From: Haliea alexandrii
Lineage (GTDB): Bacteria; Pseudomonadota; Gammaproteobacteria; Pseudomonadales; Halieaceae
Direction of reading: 5' to 3'
NCBI RefSeq assembly: GCF_003719295.1
Contig: NZ_RFLW01000001.1
Coordinates: 1,754,955 to 1,818,954 of the forward strand
DNA: 64,000 bases
Shown: piece by piece, positions 36,385-47,321 of the stretch
How the letters are laid out: each line of letters starts with the position of its first letter
Position numbering within the stretch: position 1 is the stretch's first letter
The notes under the pieces: model-generated
The model's input: the letters and a program-made list of their open reading frames with translations, nothing else
Told to the model about the DNA's origin: nothing
The model's database searches: none
Program-made: the position numbers and the translations under genes

Positions 36385-36969
36385 GTGACAGCGGCAGAGA
36401 CCGACCAGCAACTCGTGGCGCGGGTGCAGAAGGGCGATTCACGGGCGTTTGATGTGTTGGTACTGAAGTATCAGCACAAGATTTTCGGCCTGATCAGCCG
36501 CTATGTACACGATGCCGACGAGGTACAGGATGTAGCGCAGGAGGCTTTCATCAAGGCCTACCGGGCACTGCCCAGGTTTCGTGGCGACAGCGCTTTTTAC
36601 ACCTGGCTGTATCGAATCGCGATCAACACGGCAAAGAATCACCTGGTAGCACGCTCCAGGCGCCCGCCAGGATCCGATGTCGAGATTGATGATGCGGAGT
36701 ATTTTGAAGGCGGCGGTGCGCTGCGCGAGATTGAAACCCCCGAGAGTGCGCTGTTCGGTGAGGAGTTGAAACAGGTTGTTGACCGGGCGATTGCGGAATT
36801 GCCCGATGATTTGCGCACAGCGGTAACTTTGCGCGAGTTTGATGGTCTCAGTTACGAGGATATCGCGGAAGTCATGGATTGCCCGGTCGGTACCGTCCGC
36901 TCGCGAATATTCAGGGCCCGGGAAGCGATAGACCGGCAGGTGAAACAGCAGATCGATGGCGTGGCGTGA
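36385..36969 (+). CDS. rpoE: RNA polymerase sigma factor RpoE (AlgU)
   Basis: ECF sigma factor for envelope stress. 194 residues: sigma2 region with LVLKYQHKIFGLISRYVHDADEVQDVAQEAFIKAYRA-type core (positions about 24-60) and FYTWLYRIAINTAKNHL; sigma4 region with LPDDLRTAVTLREFDGLSYE and CPVGTVRSRIFRAREAI. GTG start set by AAGGAG seven bases ahead. Heads rpoE-rseA-rseB-rseC-degP and is preceded by its own promoter type. Confidence 0.98.
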   Translation: MTAAETDQQLVARVQKGDSRAFDVLVLKYQHKIFGLISRYVHDADEVQDVAQEAFIKAYRALPRFRGDSAFYTWLYRIAINTAKNHLVARSRRPPGSDVEIDDAEYFEGGGALREIETPESALFGEELKQVVDRAIAELPDDLRTAVTLREFDGLSYEDIAEVMDCPVGTVRSRIFRAREAIDRQVKQQIDGVA

Positions 36970-37023
36970 AGGCATCTGAGCGCACGCAGTATGAATTAGG
37001 ACAACAGGCAGAGGATGTGGGTA

Positions 37024-37626
37024 ATGACCGAGCAACTGCGTGAGTCTCTTTCGGCCTTGATGGACGACGAGGCAACGGAACTGGAGCTGCACCGGGTATT
37101 GGGCGAGCTCGAGAGTGATGCGGCATTGCGCCAGACCTGGGTGCGCTATCAGCTGGCGCGCTCGGCCATGGGGGGCCAACCCGTGAGTCACGCGCGACTG
37201 GATATTTCCCGCAGTGTAAGCGCGGCCATTGCGGCCGAGGCGGGTGCGGAAACCAGCCGCAGCAGCCTGCGCGAGCGCTGGGTGCGCCCACTGGCCAGCC
37301 TGGCGGTGGCGGCCTCGGTGACGGCGGTTGTCGTGCTCGGTGGCCAACAGTTGTATCAGGCGGGCAGCCTTGAGGGCCAGAGTGCGCCGGTGGCAGCCAG
37401 TGGCGTTTCCGCGGTGGGCTTTGTCAACAGTCTTGGCGCCGTGCCCATGCGTGCAAGCTACGGTGCGCAGGCCGTGCCCCAGCTGGAGCCAGCGGCGCGT
37501 ACGGCCTATCGCGAACTGGCACGCCAACGCATGTATCAATACATGCAGGAACATGCAGAGCACGCGGCGCTCAATTCCCCGCAGGGCCTGATTCCCTTCG
37601 CACGCGTTCCCCAGATAGAGGAGTAG
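37024..37626 (+). CDS. rseA: Anti-sigma-E factor RseA (MucA)
   Basis: 200-residue single-pass inner-membrane protein that holds sigma-E inactive until cleaved by DegS and RseP. N-terminal sigma-binding region starts MTEQLRESLSALMDDEATEL and has WVRYQLARSAM; membrane helix about residues 95-115 (PLASLAVAASVTAVVVLG); periplasmic C-terminus. I chose ATG 37024 (GAGG nine bases ahead); an ATG at 37015 would add MWV. RseA proteins diverge widely, and position supports the call. Confidence 0.92.
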   Translation: MTEQLRESLSALMDDEATELELHRVLGELESDAALRQTWVRYQLARSAMGGQPVSHARLDISRSVSAAIAAEAGAETSRSSLRERWVRPLASLAVAASVTAVVVLGGQQLYQAGSLEGQSAPVAASGVSAVGFVNSLGAVPMRASYGAQAVPQLEPAARTAYRELARQRMYQYMQEHAEHAALNSPQGLIPFARVPQIEE

Positions 37627-37632
37627 GTCTGC

Positions 37633-38586
37633 GTGAAGTGCGTTGCGCGGCAGCTTGCGTCCAGCGTTGTTTGCGGCCTGCTGTTCTGGGCTGGCGGTGT
37701 CGCCGCACAGGGTCCGGTCTGCAGCGAGGCGGACGCCGAAGCCCTGCAATGGCTGGCGCGCACGGTAAAAAGCCGTTCTGAGGTTGCTTATCAGGGCGTG
37801 GTGACGCTGCAGCGCGGCGACGACATGCAGGTCGTTCAGGTGGCCCGTTCGCTTGCCGATGGTTACTCCTCCGAGCACTTGACGCGCCTAACCGGGCAGG
37901 GGGCACAGGTCGTACGCCCCCACCATCCCCTCAATTGCACGCATCCCGGTGAACAGCTGCTGACACTGGGTGACAGGGTAGAGGCAGGCGACTGTGGCCT
38001 TGCCAGGTATTACCGCTTCGAGGTCGGCCCGGGGGAGCGTATTGCCGGACGGCAGTCGGTGAAGCTGGAGATCCAGCCTCGCGATATGTACCGCTACGGG
38101 TTCCTGCTGGAACTCGATCAGGACACCGCATTGATGTTGCGCGCCAGCACGCTCGGCCGGGGGGGCAAGATCCTCGAGCGGTTCCAGTTTGCTGATCTCA
38201 GCTACGATGAGCCGCTTGAGCCGCGCTCGGGCATGGACACCGTACATCCCGCGGCGCACCCGCACCCCGATGATCCCACCGCGGGTGCCCGGCTGTCCGT
38301 TCCCTGGATTGTAAGCTGGCTACCCAACGGCTTCACTGCCACAGACGCCGCCGATCCCGAGGGGCCGCGACGCACCTACACCGATGGTCTGGCCGTGTTC
38401 TCCGTGTTTCTGGAGCAGTTGCCGCGGGAGTTGCGCCCCGGTGAAGGGCTGGCCCGTCTCGGCAGCTCGCTGTCCTACACCCGTGGCATGCATCTGGCCG
38501 ACCAGCCGGTGCTGGTGACTGTGATCGGCGAAGTGCCCGTGAACACAGCGCGCATGGTAGCCGATTCCATCCGGGTGGCGCGCTGA
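37633..38586 (+). CDS. rseB: Sigma-E regulatory protein RseB (MucB)
   Basis: Periplasmic lipid/LPS sensor that shields RseA from cleavage. 317 residues, signal peptide ending near GGVAAQGPVC, then the LolA-like domain (EALQWLARTVKSRSEVAYQG, LLTLGDRVEAGDCGLARYYR, RDMYRYGFLLELDQDTALML) and the C-terminal domain with SWLPNGFTATD and DGLAVFSVFLEQL. GTG start, seven bases after rseA. Confidence 0.95.
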   Translation: MKCVARQLASSVVCGLLFWAGGVAAQGPVCSEADAEALQWLARTVKSRSEVAYQGVVTLQRGDDMQVVQVARSLADGYSSEHLTRLTGQGAQVVRPHHPLNCTHPGEQLLTLGDRVEAGDCGLARYYRFEVGPGERIAGRQSVKLEIQPRDMYRYGFLLELDQDTALMLRASTLGRGGKILERFQFADLSYDEPLEPRSGMDTVHPAAHPHPDDPTAGARLSVPWIVSWLPNGFTATDAADPEGPRRTYTDGLAVFSVFLEQLPRELRPGEGLARLGSSLSYTRGMHLADQPVLVTVIGEVPVNTARMVADSIRVAR

Positions 38587-39072
38587 ATGCTCATTGAGAG
38601 CGGCAGAGTGGTCGCGCTGGAAGCCGACAGCCTGTGGGTGGAAACAATCCGCCGCAGCACCTGCGGGGCCTGTGCCGCGCAGAAAGGCTGCGGCCACGGC
38701 TTGCTCAACCGCATCCGCGATGGCCAGCGTGGGCTGGTGCGCGTGCTGCCGGGTGAGTTCCGGTTGTCGGACTATCGCATCAATGACGAGGTCCAGATCG
38801 GGGTGCCCGATGATGTGATCGTGCGCGGTTCGCTGATTGTCTACATGCTGCCGCTGCTCACCCTGTTGGGCGGTGCGGCGCTGGCCTCCCAAGGGTTCCC
38901 TGCCGCGTCGGACTTTGCTGCAGCTGTGGGCATGTTGGTCGGTTTCGCCGCCGGGCTGATGCTCGTGCGCTGGCATGCCTGGCGGCACCGCGATGATCGC
39001 CGCCTGCAACCGGTGCTGGCTGGCGCCCCGGTGCGCGGCAGTTCGCCTGCCCAGGCATTGCACATTCATTGA
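38587..39072 (+). CDS. rseC: SoxR-reducing/sigma-E operon protein RseC
   Basis: 161-residue inner-membrane protein. N-terminal ESGRVVALEADSLWVE then the Cys cluster STCGACAAQKGCGHGLL, typical of RseC, and two helices (IVYMLPLLTLLGGAAL; FAAAVGMLVGFAAGLML). In relatives it helps reduce SoxR and modulates sigma-E. It starts directly after the rseB stop. Confidence 0.93.
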   Translation: MLIESGRVVALEADSLWVETIRRSTCGACAAQKGCGHGLLNRIRDGQRGLVRVLPGEFRLSDYRINDEVQIGVPDDVIVRGSLIVYMLPLLTLLGGAALASQGFPAASDFAAAVGMLVGFAAGLMLVRWHAWRHRDDRRLQPVLAGAPVRGSSPAQALHIH

Positions 39073-39104
39073 AAACCGTTTTTTCCAGACCAAGGATTTA
39101 CCGC

Positions 39105-40505
39105 ATGATTTCCAGTAAAACCCTGTCGACCGTGTTGTTTTTAGGTATTGCCTTGGTGGCGCCCGGGTTGTCCGCCCAGTCGCTGCCCGATTTCAGCAAT
39201 ATCGTGGATTCCGGGTCTCCCGCGGTGGTGAAGATCATTGTCGAGCACCCCGCCGGTCGCGCGGCGAGCGGACAGCCTGATATGGAGCAGATTCCCGAGT
39301 ATCTGCGGCGCTTTTTCGAATACCGGGGCGAGGCGCCTCCCCAGCGTCAGCGGATGTCCATGGGCTCCGGTTTCGTTATTTCTGAAGACGGTTTTATCGT
39401 CACCAACAACCACGTGGTCGATGGGGCTGACAGTGTGTTGGTGCGCATGATTGATCGCCGTGAGTTCGAGGCGGAAGTCGTGGGCACCGACCCCCGCTCC
39501 GATCTGGCCCTGCTGCGTGTGGCGGCAGACGGCCTGCCTTTCCTGCGTCTGGAGACGGGCGATGCGCTGAAAGTGGGCGAGTGGGTGTTGGCCATCGGCT
39601 CACCCTTCGGCCTGGATTACTCGGTGACCGCCGGTATCGTCAGCGCCATGGGGCGCAGCCTGCCCACCGAGGAAGGCGAGAACTATGTACCCTTCATACA
39701 AACTGATGTCGCGATCAACCCGGGCAACTCCGGTGGCCCCCTGTTCAACCTCAACGGTGAAGTGGTCGGGGTCAACTCGCAGATATTCACGCGCAGCGGC
39801 GGCTCCATCGGCCTGTCTTTTGCCATACCGGCGAGTGTGGTGCGCAACGTGGTCGCCCAGTTGCAGGAGCAGGGGCGCGTAACGCGCGGCTGGCTGGGTG
39901 TGACCATTCAGGACGTGGACAAGACGCTGGCCGAGTCCTTCGGCCTCGACCGGCCCCAGGGTGCGCTGGTGGCGCAGCTTGCCGAGGGTGGCCCGGCGGC
40001 TAAATCGGGCCTGCAGCCCGGCGACGTCATCCTGCGTTTTGACGGCAAGGATATTTCCACCTCCGCAGACCTGCCCCACGTCGTGGGCCTGGTCACGCCC
40101 GGTGACAAGGTGTCGGTAGAGGTGATGCGAGACCGCAAACGCAAGACCCTGCGGGTGACTGTCGGCGGGCTGGATGCCGATGACAGCTTTGCCCTGCGCA
40201 ATGAACGCGGTGGCGACGCCGGTGTGGGTCGCCTGGGGCTGCTGGTGGACGATGCGAGCCCGGAAGCACTGGAACGGCTGGGACTCTCCGGGGGGGTTGT
40301 GGTGCGTCAGGTGGCGCCCGACTCGGTGGCGTCGGATGCCGGTGTCGTGCCCGGTGACGTCATCACCATGCTCGGCTCCACGGCGGTCAAGGATGTGGAC
40401 AGTTTCGAGCGCGCGGAACAGCGGTTGTCCGCCGGCGATTCCGTGCCGCTGCGCCTGATCCGTCGCGGCTCCCCGCTGTTTATCGGGCTCAAGCTGCGCG
40501 ATTAG
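39105..40505 (+). CDS. mucD: Do-family periplasmic serine protease MucD/DegP
   Basis: Protease and chaperone for misfolded envelope proteins. 466 residues from ATG 39105 (AAGGA eight bases ahead); signal peptide ends near LSAQSLPDF. Catalytic triad: His in VTNNHVVDGAD, Asp in DPRSDLALLRV, Ser in NPGNSGGPLFNLNGEVVG. Two PDZ domains follow (RGWLGVTIQDVDKTLAESFG; VVRQVAPDSVASDAGVVPGD). Closing gene of the sigma-E operon, which fits its known role in tuning the stress signal. Confidence 0.96.
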   Translation: MISSKTLSTVLFLGIALVAPGLSAQSLPDFSNIVDSGSPAVVKIIVEHPAGRAASGQPDMEQIPEYLRRFFEYRGEAPPQRQRMSMGSGFVISEDGFIVTNNHVVDGADSVLVRMIDRREFEAEVVGTDPRSDLALLRVAADGLPFLRLETGDALKVGEWVLAIGSPFGLDYSVTAGIVSAMGRSLPTEEGENYVPFIQTDVAINPGNSGGPLFNLNGEVVGVNSQIFTRSGGSIGLSFAIPASVVRNVVAQLQEQGRVTRGWLGVTIQDVDKTLAESFGLDRPQGALVAQLAEGGPAAKSGLQPGDVILRFDGKDISTSADLPHVVGLVTPGDKVSVEVMRDRKRKTLRVTVGGLDADDSFALRNERGGDAGVGRLGLLVDDASPEALERLGLSGGVVVRQVAPDSVASDAGVVPGDVITMLGSTAVKDVDSFERAEQRLSAGDSVPLRLIRRGSPLFIGLKLRD

Positions 40506-40514
40506 GCTGCGGCA

Positions 40515-40546
40515 CCATGCCGTTGGCGTTTCCGCTAACGGCATGG
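40515..40546 (+). other. 14-bp hairpin between mucD and lepA
   Basis: CCATGCCGTTGGCG (40515-40528), loop TTTC, CGCTAACGGCATGG (40533-40546): a 14-pair stem with one G-U wobble, ten bases after the mucD stop. No T-run follows. It may end or stabilise the sigma-E operon message. A TACAAT at 40567-40572 just beyond could be the lepA -10. Confidence 0.65.
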
Positions 40547-40619
40547 CGGCAGGCAGGGCATTGGGTTACAATCGCGCGTCTTTTCGCCAGCACCCAATGA
40601 CCCTGACCGAGCAACGTGA

Positions 40620-42419
<1,800 letters not shown>

Positions 42420-42423
42420 CACG

Positions 42424-43263
42424 ATGACCATAGATTTCCCCCTGATTCTGGTGATTCTGGTGTTTGGCAGTGGCGCCATCTGGTTGCTGGATGCGCTGCT
42501 GTTTGCGCCCAAGCGCCGCCAGCGACGCGACGCGCTGCGCAGCAAATTTCCGGCCTGGGAGCAGGAAGGGAGCCGCGATGCGTTAGCCTATGATGCGCAG
42601 GTCGTCAGCACAGCCGCCGAGCCGGCACTGGTGGAATACTCGCGTTCGTTCTTCCCCGTATTGTTCGTGGTATTTGTGCTGCGTTCCTTTATCGTGGAGC
42701 CGTTCCAGATTCCGTCTTCTTCCATGGTGCCAACGCTTGAAGTGGGCGACTATATCCTGGTGAACAAATTCACCTACGGTCTGCGCCTGCCGGTCGTGCG
42801 CACCAAGGTGGTGGACCTGAATGAACCGCAGCGCGGCGACGTTATGGTGTTCTTCCCGCCACACATGAACGACACCTATTACATCAAGCGCGTGATCGGC
42901 CTGCCGGGTGATACGGTCAGCTATCGCAACAAGCGCCTTTCGGTGAACGGAGCACCGGTTGCCACTGAAGATCTCGCGGTGCTGCCCGGAGCGGGAGCGC
43001 GTTACCAGGTCAGCATGGAATCCCTGGGCGGCGAGCCGCATCTCATGCAGGCAGACCAGCTGCGCCCGGCGCGCGACTTCAGCGTTGTGGTCAAGCCGGG
43101 TCACTACTTCATGATGGGGGATAACCGCGACAACAGCAGCGACAGCCGGGTATGGGGTCAGGTGCCGGAACGGGATATAGTAGGCAAGGCCTTTGCGATC
43201 TGGATGCACTGGGACTCGCTGTTCAGTATTCCCAGCTTCAGTCGTGTCGGGTCCATCCAATAA
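42424..43263 (+). CDS. lepB: Signal peptidase I
   Basis: Removes Sec and Tat signal peptides. 279 residues: two N-terminal membrane segments (LILVILVFGSGAIWLLDALL; FFPVLFVVFVLRSFI), catalytic Ser in IPSSSMVPTLEVGDYILVNK, catalytic Lys in YYIKRVIGLPGDTV, and box E GDNRDNSSDSRVWG. Encoded right after lepA, as in E. coli. Confidence 0.97.
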   Translation: MTIDFPLILVILVFGSGAIWLLDALLFAPKRRQRRDALRSKFPAWEQEGSRDALAYDAQVVSTAAEPALVEYSRSFFPVLFVVFVLRSFIVEPFQIPSSSMVPTLEVGDYILVNKFTYGLRLPVVRTKVVDLNEPQRGDVMVFFPPHMNDTYYIKRVIGLPGDTVSYRNKRLSVNGAPVATEDLAVLPGAGARYQVSMESLGGEPHLMQADQLRPARDFSVVVKPGHYFMMGDNRDNSSDSRVWGQVPERDIVGKAFAIWMHWDSLFSIPSFSRVGSIQ

Positions 43264-43288
43264 GTCAGCCAGCTCGCGGGGTGAGGGT

Positions 43289-43675
43289 ATGAAATTGCGC
43301 CACAGACAATCGGGAATGTCTCTTCTGGGAATGCTTACTGTCGCCATCATGGTCGGCTTTTTTGTCATGTGCGGGCTGAAGATGGGCCCCAGTTATTTTG
43401 AATACATGACGGTCAAGGATGTGGTAACTCGGGTAGCCAACGAACATAATCCTGACGTTGACACCATCGCCGACATTCGGCGCAAGCTCGCCAACCTGTT
43501 CAACACGAACCAGATTTACGGCCTCAAGCCCAGCGAGATCGACGTATTTCGCAAAGATGGAAAAACCTGGATAGACGCCAATTACGAAGCGCGCATCCCC
43601 CTGTTTGGTCGTGTTGACGCCGTCATACGGTTTGATGACCTGGAATTTCAGGCGGGCGCCGGCGGCGCCTCCTGA
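43289..43675 (+). CDS. DUF4845 domain-containing protein
   Basis: 128 residues, one N-terminal membrane helix (QSGMSLLGMLTVAIMVGFFV) that looks like a prepilin-type start (RQSGMSLLGM), then a soluble part with GPSYFEYMTVKDVVTRVANE and AVIRFDDLEF. Start ATG 43289 has GAGGG upstream. This family is regularly found between lepB and rnc in Pseudomonas and relatives; its function is unknown. Confidence 0.88.
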   Translation: MKLRHRQSGMSLLGMLTVAIMVGFFVMCGLKMGPSYFEYMTVKDVVTRVANEHNPDVDTIADIRRKLANLFNTNQIYGLKPSEIDVFRKDGKTWIDANYEARIPLFGRVDAVIRFDDLEFQAGAGGAS

Positions 43676-43681
43676 TGTTAC

Positions 43682-44356
43682 ATGGATAAGCTGGCTCATC
43701 TGCAACGTCTGTTGGGTTATACCTTCAATGATCCAGCGCTGTTGCAATTGGCCCTGACCCATCGCAGCGCGTCCGGTACCAACAATGAGCGCCTCGAGTT
43801 TCTCGGCGATTCCATTCTCAACCACGTGATTGCCGAAGCACTGTTCCAGCGCCTGCCCAAAGCCCGGGAAGGTGACCTCAGCCGATTGCGCGCGAGCCTG
43901 GTTAAAGGCGACACCCTGGCCGAGATCGGCCGTGAGCTGCAGCTGGGTGAGTATCTGCGTCTGGGGCAGGGTGAGCGCAAAAGTGGCGGTCACCAGCGCG
44001 GGTCCATCATTGCCGATGTGCTGGAGGCTGTTACGGGCGCGATTTTGCTCGACGCGGGCGTAGAGGCCTGCCGTGAATGCTTGCTGCGCTGGTTTGACAG
44101 CCGCTTACAGGGCCTGCAACCCGGCACGGTGCGCAAGGATCACAAGACGCGTTTGCAGGAGTTCCTGCAGGGACGTGGCATGGCGTTGCCGGCGTACGAA
44201 CTGGTGGCTGTCAAGGGCGAAGACCACAATCAGCAGTTCCATATTCAGTGTGTACTGCCGGCCCCCGCAGGTGCTTTTCCCGGCTCTGGCAGTAGCCGTC
44301 GCAAGGCAGAGCAGGCCGCTGCCCAAGCTGCGCTGGAGGCGCTGTCCAATGTCTGA
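43682..44356 (+). CDS. rnc: Ribonuclease III
   Basis: Cuts double-stranded RNA in rRNA and mRNA maturation. 224 residues: signature [20 protein letters not shown], ending with metal-binding [15 protein letters not shown], and a double-stranded RNA-binding domain from about residue 155 ([20 protein letters not shown] to [18 protein letters not shown]). Its stop overlaps the era start by eight bases. Confidence 0.97.
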   Translation: MDKLAHLQRLLGYTFNDPALLQLALTHRSASGTNNERLEFLGDSILNHVIAEALFQRLPKAREGDLSRLRASLVKGDTLAEIGRELQLGEYLRLGQGERKSGGHQRGSIIADVLEAVTGAILLDAGVEACRECLLRWFDSRLQGLQPGTVRKDHKTRLQEFLQGRGMALPAYELVAVKGEDHNQQFHIQCVLPAPAGAFPGSGSSRRKAEQAAAQAALEALSNV

Positions 44357-45257
44357 GACCACCGAGGCAAACCTGCGTTGCGGCTATGTCGCCATTGTGG
44401 GGCGCCCCAATGTGGGTAAATCCACGCTGCTCAACCACCTGCTCGGCCAGAAGATCAGCATCACCTCGCGCAAACCGCAAACAACGCGCAACCAGGTGCT
44501 GGGAATCAAGACCGAGGACGATTGCCAGATTATCTTTGTCGACACGCCCGGCCTGCATCAGGTGGAAGCGAGGGCGATCAACCGTTACATGAATCGCGCG
44601 GCAAGCAGCGCCATTCGCGATGTCGATGTGATCGTCATGGTTATCGATCGCACCGCCTGGACGGAAGAGGACGAGTGGGTGCTGCAGCGTGTGAAGCAGT
44701 CAGGCCTGCCCACGTTGCTGGTGGTGAACAAGGTTGACCTGCTGGACAACAAGCAGGTGCTGTTGCCACACCTGCAGGGTTTAGCGGAAAAAATGCCCGA
44801 GGCGACAATTGTGCCGCTGTCAGCCCTGCGCGGGCAGAACCTCGAGGCCCTGGAGGGAGAGATTCGCCAGCGCCTGCCGCACTCGACGCATTTTTTCCCC
44901 GAGGACCAGATTACCGACCGCAGTCAGCGGTTCCTTGCGGCTGAAATGGTGCGTGAAAAAATCATGCGCCAACTCGGCGACGAATTGCCCTACGCGGTCG
45001 CTGTCGAAATTGAGGAGTTCAAGCAGGACGGCGCCATCCTCAACATATCGGCCCTGATCCTCGTTGAGCGCGACGGGCAGAAACGGATCCTGATCGGGGA
45101 GGGCGGTAGCCGCCTGCGCAGCATTGGCACGGAGGCGCGGCGCGATATGGAACGCCTTTTTGACAGCAAGGTGATGTTGCGATTGTGGGTGAAAGTGAAG
45201 TCCGGCTGGTCCGACGATGAGCGGGCGCTGCGCAGCCTCGGCTACGACGATCGCTGA
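44349..45257 (+). CDS. era: GTPase Era
   Basis: GTPase needed for 16S rRNA maturation. 302 residues from ATG 44349. G1 [21 protein letters not shown]2 [15 protein letters not shown]3 VDTPGLH, G4 NKVDLL, G5 SALRG; KH domain with [20 protein letters not shown]. rnc-era overlap and order are conserved. Confidence 0.98.
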   Translation: MSETTEANLRCGYVAIVGRPNVGKSTLLNHLLGQKISITSRKPQTTRNQVLGIKTEDDCQIIFVDTPGLHQVEARAINRYMNRAASSAIRDVDVIVMVIDRTAWTEEDEWVLQRVKQSGLPTLLVVNKVDLLDNKQVLLPHLQGLAEKMPEATIVPLSALRGQNLEALEGEIRQRLPHSTHFFPEDQITDRSQRFLAAEMVREKIMRQLGDELPYAVAVEIEEFKQDGAILNISALILVERDGQKRILIGEGGSRLRSIGTEARRDMERLFDSKVMLRLWVKVKSGWSDDERALRSLGYDDR

Positions 45258-45274
45258 CCGGTGCCTGTGGCGTC

Positions 45275-46003
45275 ATGCGTGTCTCACTCCAGCCAGCCTA
45301 TCTCCTGCACAGCCGCCCTTACCGCGACAGCAGCCTGCTGCTGGACATGTTCACCGCGGAGCACGGACGGGTGTCGCTGATTGGCCGCGGCGCACAGCGT
45401 CGCAGCCGTGGCGGCTCGCAGGCCGCCCTGCTGCAGCCCTTCAGGCCGCTGTTGGTCAGCTTCGCCGGGCGCGCCGACCAGAAGCCGCTGCTGGCGGTAG
45501 AGGCCGCCGGTGCTGTGCCGGCACTGCGCGCCGAACGCCTGTTCAGCGGTCTCTACCTCAACGAATTACTCGTCCGATTGCTGCAACGCCACGATCCACA
45601 ACAACCACTGTTTGCCCTTTACGGTGCTACGCTTGAATGTCTCGCCACCAAACCGGTGGTGGATGCCGACCTGCGGCGTTTCGAGTTCGGTCTGCTGGAT
45701 GCACTGGGCTATGGCTTCGACCCCGCGCACGATGGCCACAGTGGTTTGCCGGTAGTGCACGGCGGATGGTATCAGTATCAGGCTGAATTCGGCCTGGTCG
45801 CTTGTGACACTGCGGCCGTGGCGCCGGGCGCGCGCTTTGCGGGAGGTGATTTACTGAGTATCGCCGCAGGCCACTATGACGGCGAATATGGCGCGGCGGC
45901 AAAGCGGCTGTTGCGGCACGCATTGGCCAGCCATCTGGGTGAGCGGCCGCTGCATAGCCGGGAGCTGTTCCGCCAGTTTCGCAACGCGGGCCGCCAGCAA
46001 TGA
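45275..46003 (+). CDS. recO: DNA repair protein RecO
   Basis: Loads RecA with RecR in recombinational repair. 242 residues: N-terminal OB fold (QPAYLLHSRPYRDSSLLLDM, FTAEHGRVSLIGRGAQRRSR), then a helical part (LFSGLYLNELLVRLLQRHDP, FEFGLLDALGYGFD) and RLLRHALASHLGERPLHSRE. The stop overlaps acpS by four bases. pdxJ, often found here, is missing. Confidence 0.95.
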   Translation: MRVSLQPAYLLHSRPYRDSSLLLDMFTAEHGRVSLIGRGAQRRSRGGSQAALLQPFRPLLVSFAGRADQKPLLAVEAAGAVPALRAERLFSGLYLNELLVRLLQRHDPQQPLFALYGATLECLATKPVVDADLRRFEFGLLDALGYGFDPAHDGHSGLPVVHGGWYQYQAEFGLVACDTAAVAPGARFAGGDLLSIAAGHYDGEYGAAAKRLLRHALASHLGERPLHSRELFRQFRNAGRQQ

Positions 46004-46371
46004 TCGCCCTGGGCACTGATATCCTGGAAATCGAACGCATTACCGCGGTGGTGGAACGCCTGGGCGAACGTTTTGTGCAGCGTATTCTTACGCCGGCTGA
46101 GCGGGCGGAGTATGTGGCGAGTCAACAGGGCGTGCGTCTGCTGGCGAAGCGGTTTGCGGCCAAGGAAGCCGTCGCCAAGGCGCTGGGCACCGGCATCGGT
46201 CGGGGCGTGAGCTGGCAGGATATCGAAGTGCAGCACGACGCGTTCGGCGCGCCACGGGTCGTACTCTCTGGCGGTGCTGCCGAAGTGGTCCGGCGCCGCG
46301 GCGGCACCACGGTGCTGCTGTCACTTGCCGATGAGCAGGCCTACGTGGTGGCGTTTGCCGCCCTGCAGTAG
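46000..46371 (+). CDS. acpS: Holo-[acyl-carrier-protein] synthase
   Basis: Transfers phosphopantetheine to acyl carrier protein. 123 residues: IALGTDILEIERI holds the metal-binding Asp, RLLAKRFAAKEAVAKALGTG the second site, then GVSWQDIEVQHDAFGAPRV. ATG overlaps recO stop (ATGA). Confidence 0.97.
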   Translation: MIALGTDILEIERITAVVERLGERFVQRILTPAERAEYVASQQGVRLLAKRFAAKEAVAKALGTGIGRGVSWQDIEVQHDAFGAPRVVLSGGAAEVVRRRGGTTVLLSLADEQAYVVAFAALQ

Positions 46372-46411
46372 ACATCGTTATACTGGGCAGCCCCTCGGGT
46401 TACGGTGAGTC

Positions 46412-47308
46412 ATGTCCGAATATCCCACGATCGAAGAATGCATCGGCAATACGCCGCTGGTGAAGTTGCAGCGTCTGCCCGGCGCTACGTCCAATACCCT
46501 GCTGGCCAAGCTGGAGGGGAACAACCCCGCCGGCTCGGTAAAAGACCGCCCGGCACTCAGCATGATTGCCGAGGCCGAAGCGCGCGGTGATATACGCCCC
46601 GGGGATACGCTGATAGAGGCGACCAGTGGTAACACGGGTATCGCCCTGGCCATGGCGGCGGCGATTCGCGGCTACCGTCTGGTATTGATTATGCCCGCGC
46701 ACATGAGCAGTGAGCGCAAGCAGGCCATGTCCGCTTACGGTGCCGAACTGGTGGAAGTCAGCCAGGCGGAGGGCATGGAGGGGGCACGCGATCTTGCCAT
46801 GGCCATGGAAGCTGAAGGCAAGGGGCACGTGCTCAACCAGTTCGGTAACCCCGACAACCCGCTGGCGCACTATCGCGGCACGGGCCCGGAAATATGGCGC
46901 CAGACCAGTGGAACCATTACCCACTTTATCGCGTCCATGGGTACTACCGGTACCATCATGGGGGTGTCGGCCTTTCTCAAGGCTCAAAACCCCGATATCC
47001 AGATTATTGGACTGCAACCAGTGGAGGGCTCCAGCATTCCTGGCATCCGGCGCTGGCCGCAGGCTTATCTGCCGGCCATTTTCGATGCCGCCCGCGTGGA
47101 CCGTGTGCTGGATATCTCACAGCAGGAATCCGAACACCACATGCGCCTGATGGCGCGGAAAGAGGGTATTTTCTGCGGTGTTTCTTCTGGCGGCGCCATC
47201 GCCGCGGCCCTGAAAATCTCCGCTGAAGTGAGCAATGCCGTCATTGTCGCCATTGTATGTGACCGCGGTGATCGCTACCTTTCCACAGGCGTTTTCGCCA
47301 CCTCCTGA
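46412..47308 (+). CDS. cysM: Cysteine synthase B (CysM)
   Basis: PLP enzyme making cysteine or S-sulfocysteine from O-acetylserine. 298 residues. IGNTPLVKLQ, PLP lysine in NNPAGSVKDRPALSM, EATSGNTGIALAMAAAI, phosphate-binding GTTGTIMGVSAFL, and SGGAIAAALKI. CysM rather than CysK by AGSVKDRPA, the shorter length and QPVEGSSIPGIRRWP. Start MSEYPTIEECIGNTP is typical. Confidence 0.95.
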   Translation: MSEYPTIEECIGNTPLVKLQRLPGATSNTLLAKLEGNNPAGSVKDRPALSMIAEAEARGDIRPGDTLIEATSGNTGIALAMAAAIRGYRLVLIMPAHMSSERKQAMSAYGAELVEVSQAEGMEGARDLAMAMEAEGKGHVLNQFGNPDNPLAHYRGTGPEIWRQTSGTITHFIASMGTTGTIMGVSAFLKAQNPDIQIIGLQPVEGSSIPGIRRWPQAYLPAIFDAARVDRVLDISQQESEHHMRLMARKEGIFCGVSSGGAIAAALKISAEVSNAVIVAIVCDRGDRYLSTGVFATS

Positions 47309-47321
47309 GGCACCCCGCACC

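Noticed and set aside
36439-37878. 479-codon minus-strand open frame
   Set aside because: Runs across rpoE, rseA and the start of rseB on the opposite strand; those are clear genes.
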